A stretch of 5,034 nt of DNA, from assembly GCA_021154065.1 (NCBI GenBank), contig JAJKJG010000157.1:1-5034 (forward strand), read 5' to 3'. The stretch is from Methylobacterium sp. Its GTDB lineage: Bacteria > Pseudomonadota > Alphaproteobacteria > Rhizobiales > Beijerinckiaceae. Positions 1-5,034 of this stretch are shown here, piece after piece (the stretch's first letter is position 1; every line of letters starts with the position of its first letter). The position numbers and the translations under genes were made by a program. The notes under the pieces are model-generated. The model made no database searches and was not told the DNA's origin. It was given only the letters and a program-made list of their open reading frames with translations.

Positions 1-1193
<1,193 letters not shown>

Positions 1194-1194
1194 C

Positions 1195-1257
1195 CTCAGG
1201 CAGAAACTCGAGGGTTCCGGGAAGAATTTGGCGCCTGATGCGCCCTCGCAGCCTGAG
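1195..1257 (+). other. Composite inverted repeat in the rpoB–rpoC spacer
   Basis: An outer 7-bp stem (1195–1201 with 1251–1257) encloses a 6-bp stem (1209–1214, CGAGGG, with 1243–1248, CCCTCG). An asymmetric internal loop of 7 and 2 nt separates them, and 28 nt remain in the middle. Competing folds exist: ACCCTC 1192–1197 with GAGGGT 1210–1215, and GCGC 1231–1234 with GCGC 1240–1243. The pairing is visible in the sequence. Whether it forms in RNA, and what it does, is unknown. Confidence 0.4.
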
Positions 1258-1280
1258 ATGACCGGGCCTGACCCGGTCAT
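1258..1280 (+). other. Perfect 9-bp stem-loop upstream of rpoC
   Basis: ATGACCGGG (1258–1266) and CCCGGTCAT (1272–1280) are exact reverse complements around the loop CCTGA. The following bases (GACGGGGCGGG) contain no T-run, so this is not a standard Rho-independent terminator. It ends 15 nt before the rpoC Shine-Dalgarno and leaves that site unpaired. It may be an operon-internal processing or stability hairpin, or one copy of a dispersed intergenic palindrome. Confidence 0.55.
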
Positions 1281-1295
1281 GACGGGGCGGGAATT

Positions 1296-1300
1296 AGGAG
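1296..1300 (+). promoter_or_regulatory. Shine-Dalgarno sequence of rpoC
   Basis: AGGAG sits six bases before the ATG at 1307, which is near-ideal spacing. It decides the rpoC start in favour of 1307 over the next in-frame ATG at 1322 (Met6). The N-terminus it gives, MNQEVMNLF, is the one I know from other alphaproteobacterial RpoC proteins. Confidence 0.88.
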
Positions 1301-1306
1301 ACAGCG

Positions 1307-5034
<3,728 letters not shown>

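Overview
The window is the rpoB–rpoC junction of a bacterial RNA polymerase operon, read entirely on the + strand. The source is a high-GC alphaproteobacterium, probably of the Hyphomicrobiales (Rhizobiales). The RpoC N-terminus ([10 protein letters not shown]...), the bridge-helix approach [10 protein letters not shown] and the RpoB tail ending in ...AAE fit that group. Most codons end in G or C. Placement below order is not possible from these two proteins by eye.

Layout: positions 1–1170 are the last 389 codons and stop of rpoB, with the 5' part outside the window. Positions 1171–1306 are a 136-nt spacer that can fold into tandem stem-loops and ends in a good Shine-Dalgarno sequence. Positions 1307–5034 are rpoC, open from its ATG to the window edge with 1242 complete codons. 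Roughly the last 150–165 codons expected for this family are missing. I translated the whole rpoC frame by hand and found no internal stop or frameshift.

The two genes encode beta and beta', which together form the active-centre cleft of the core enzyme. Co-transcription and sequential translation are the expected arrangement. All hallmark elements in the window are present: active-site lysines of beta, both zinc sites, the DFDGD magnesium triad, bridge helix, trigger loop and the lineage-specific trigger-loop insertion of beta'.

I found no previously undescribed system. This is a conserved housekeeping region. The only structure the genes do not explain is the hairpin-rich spacer between them. 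The long open frames on the opposite strand, including a 421-codon one, are shadows of rpoC.
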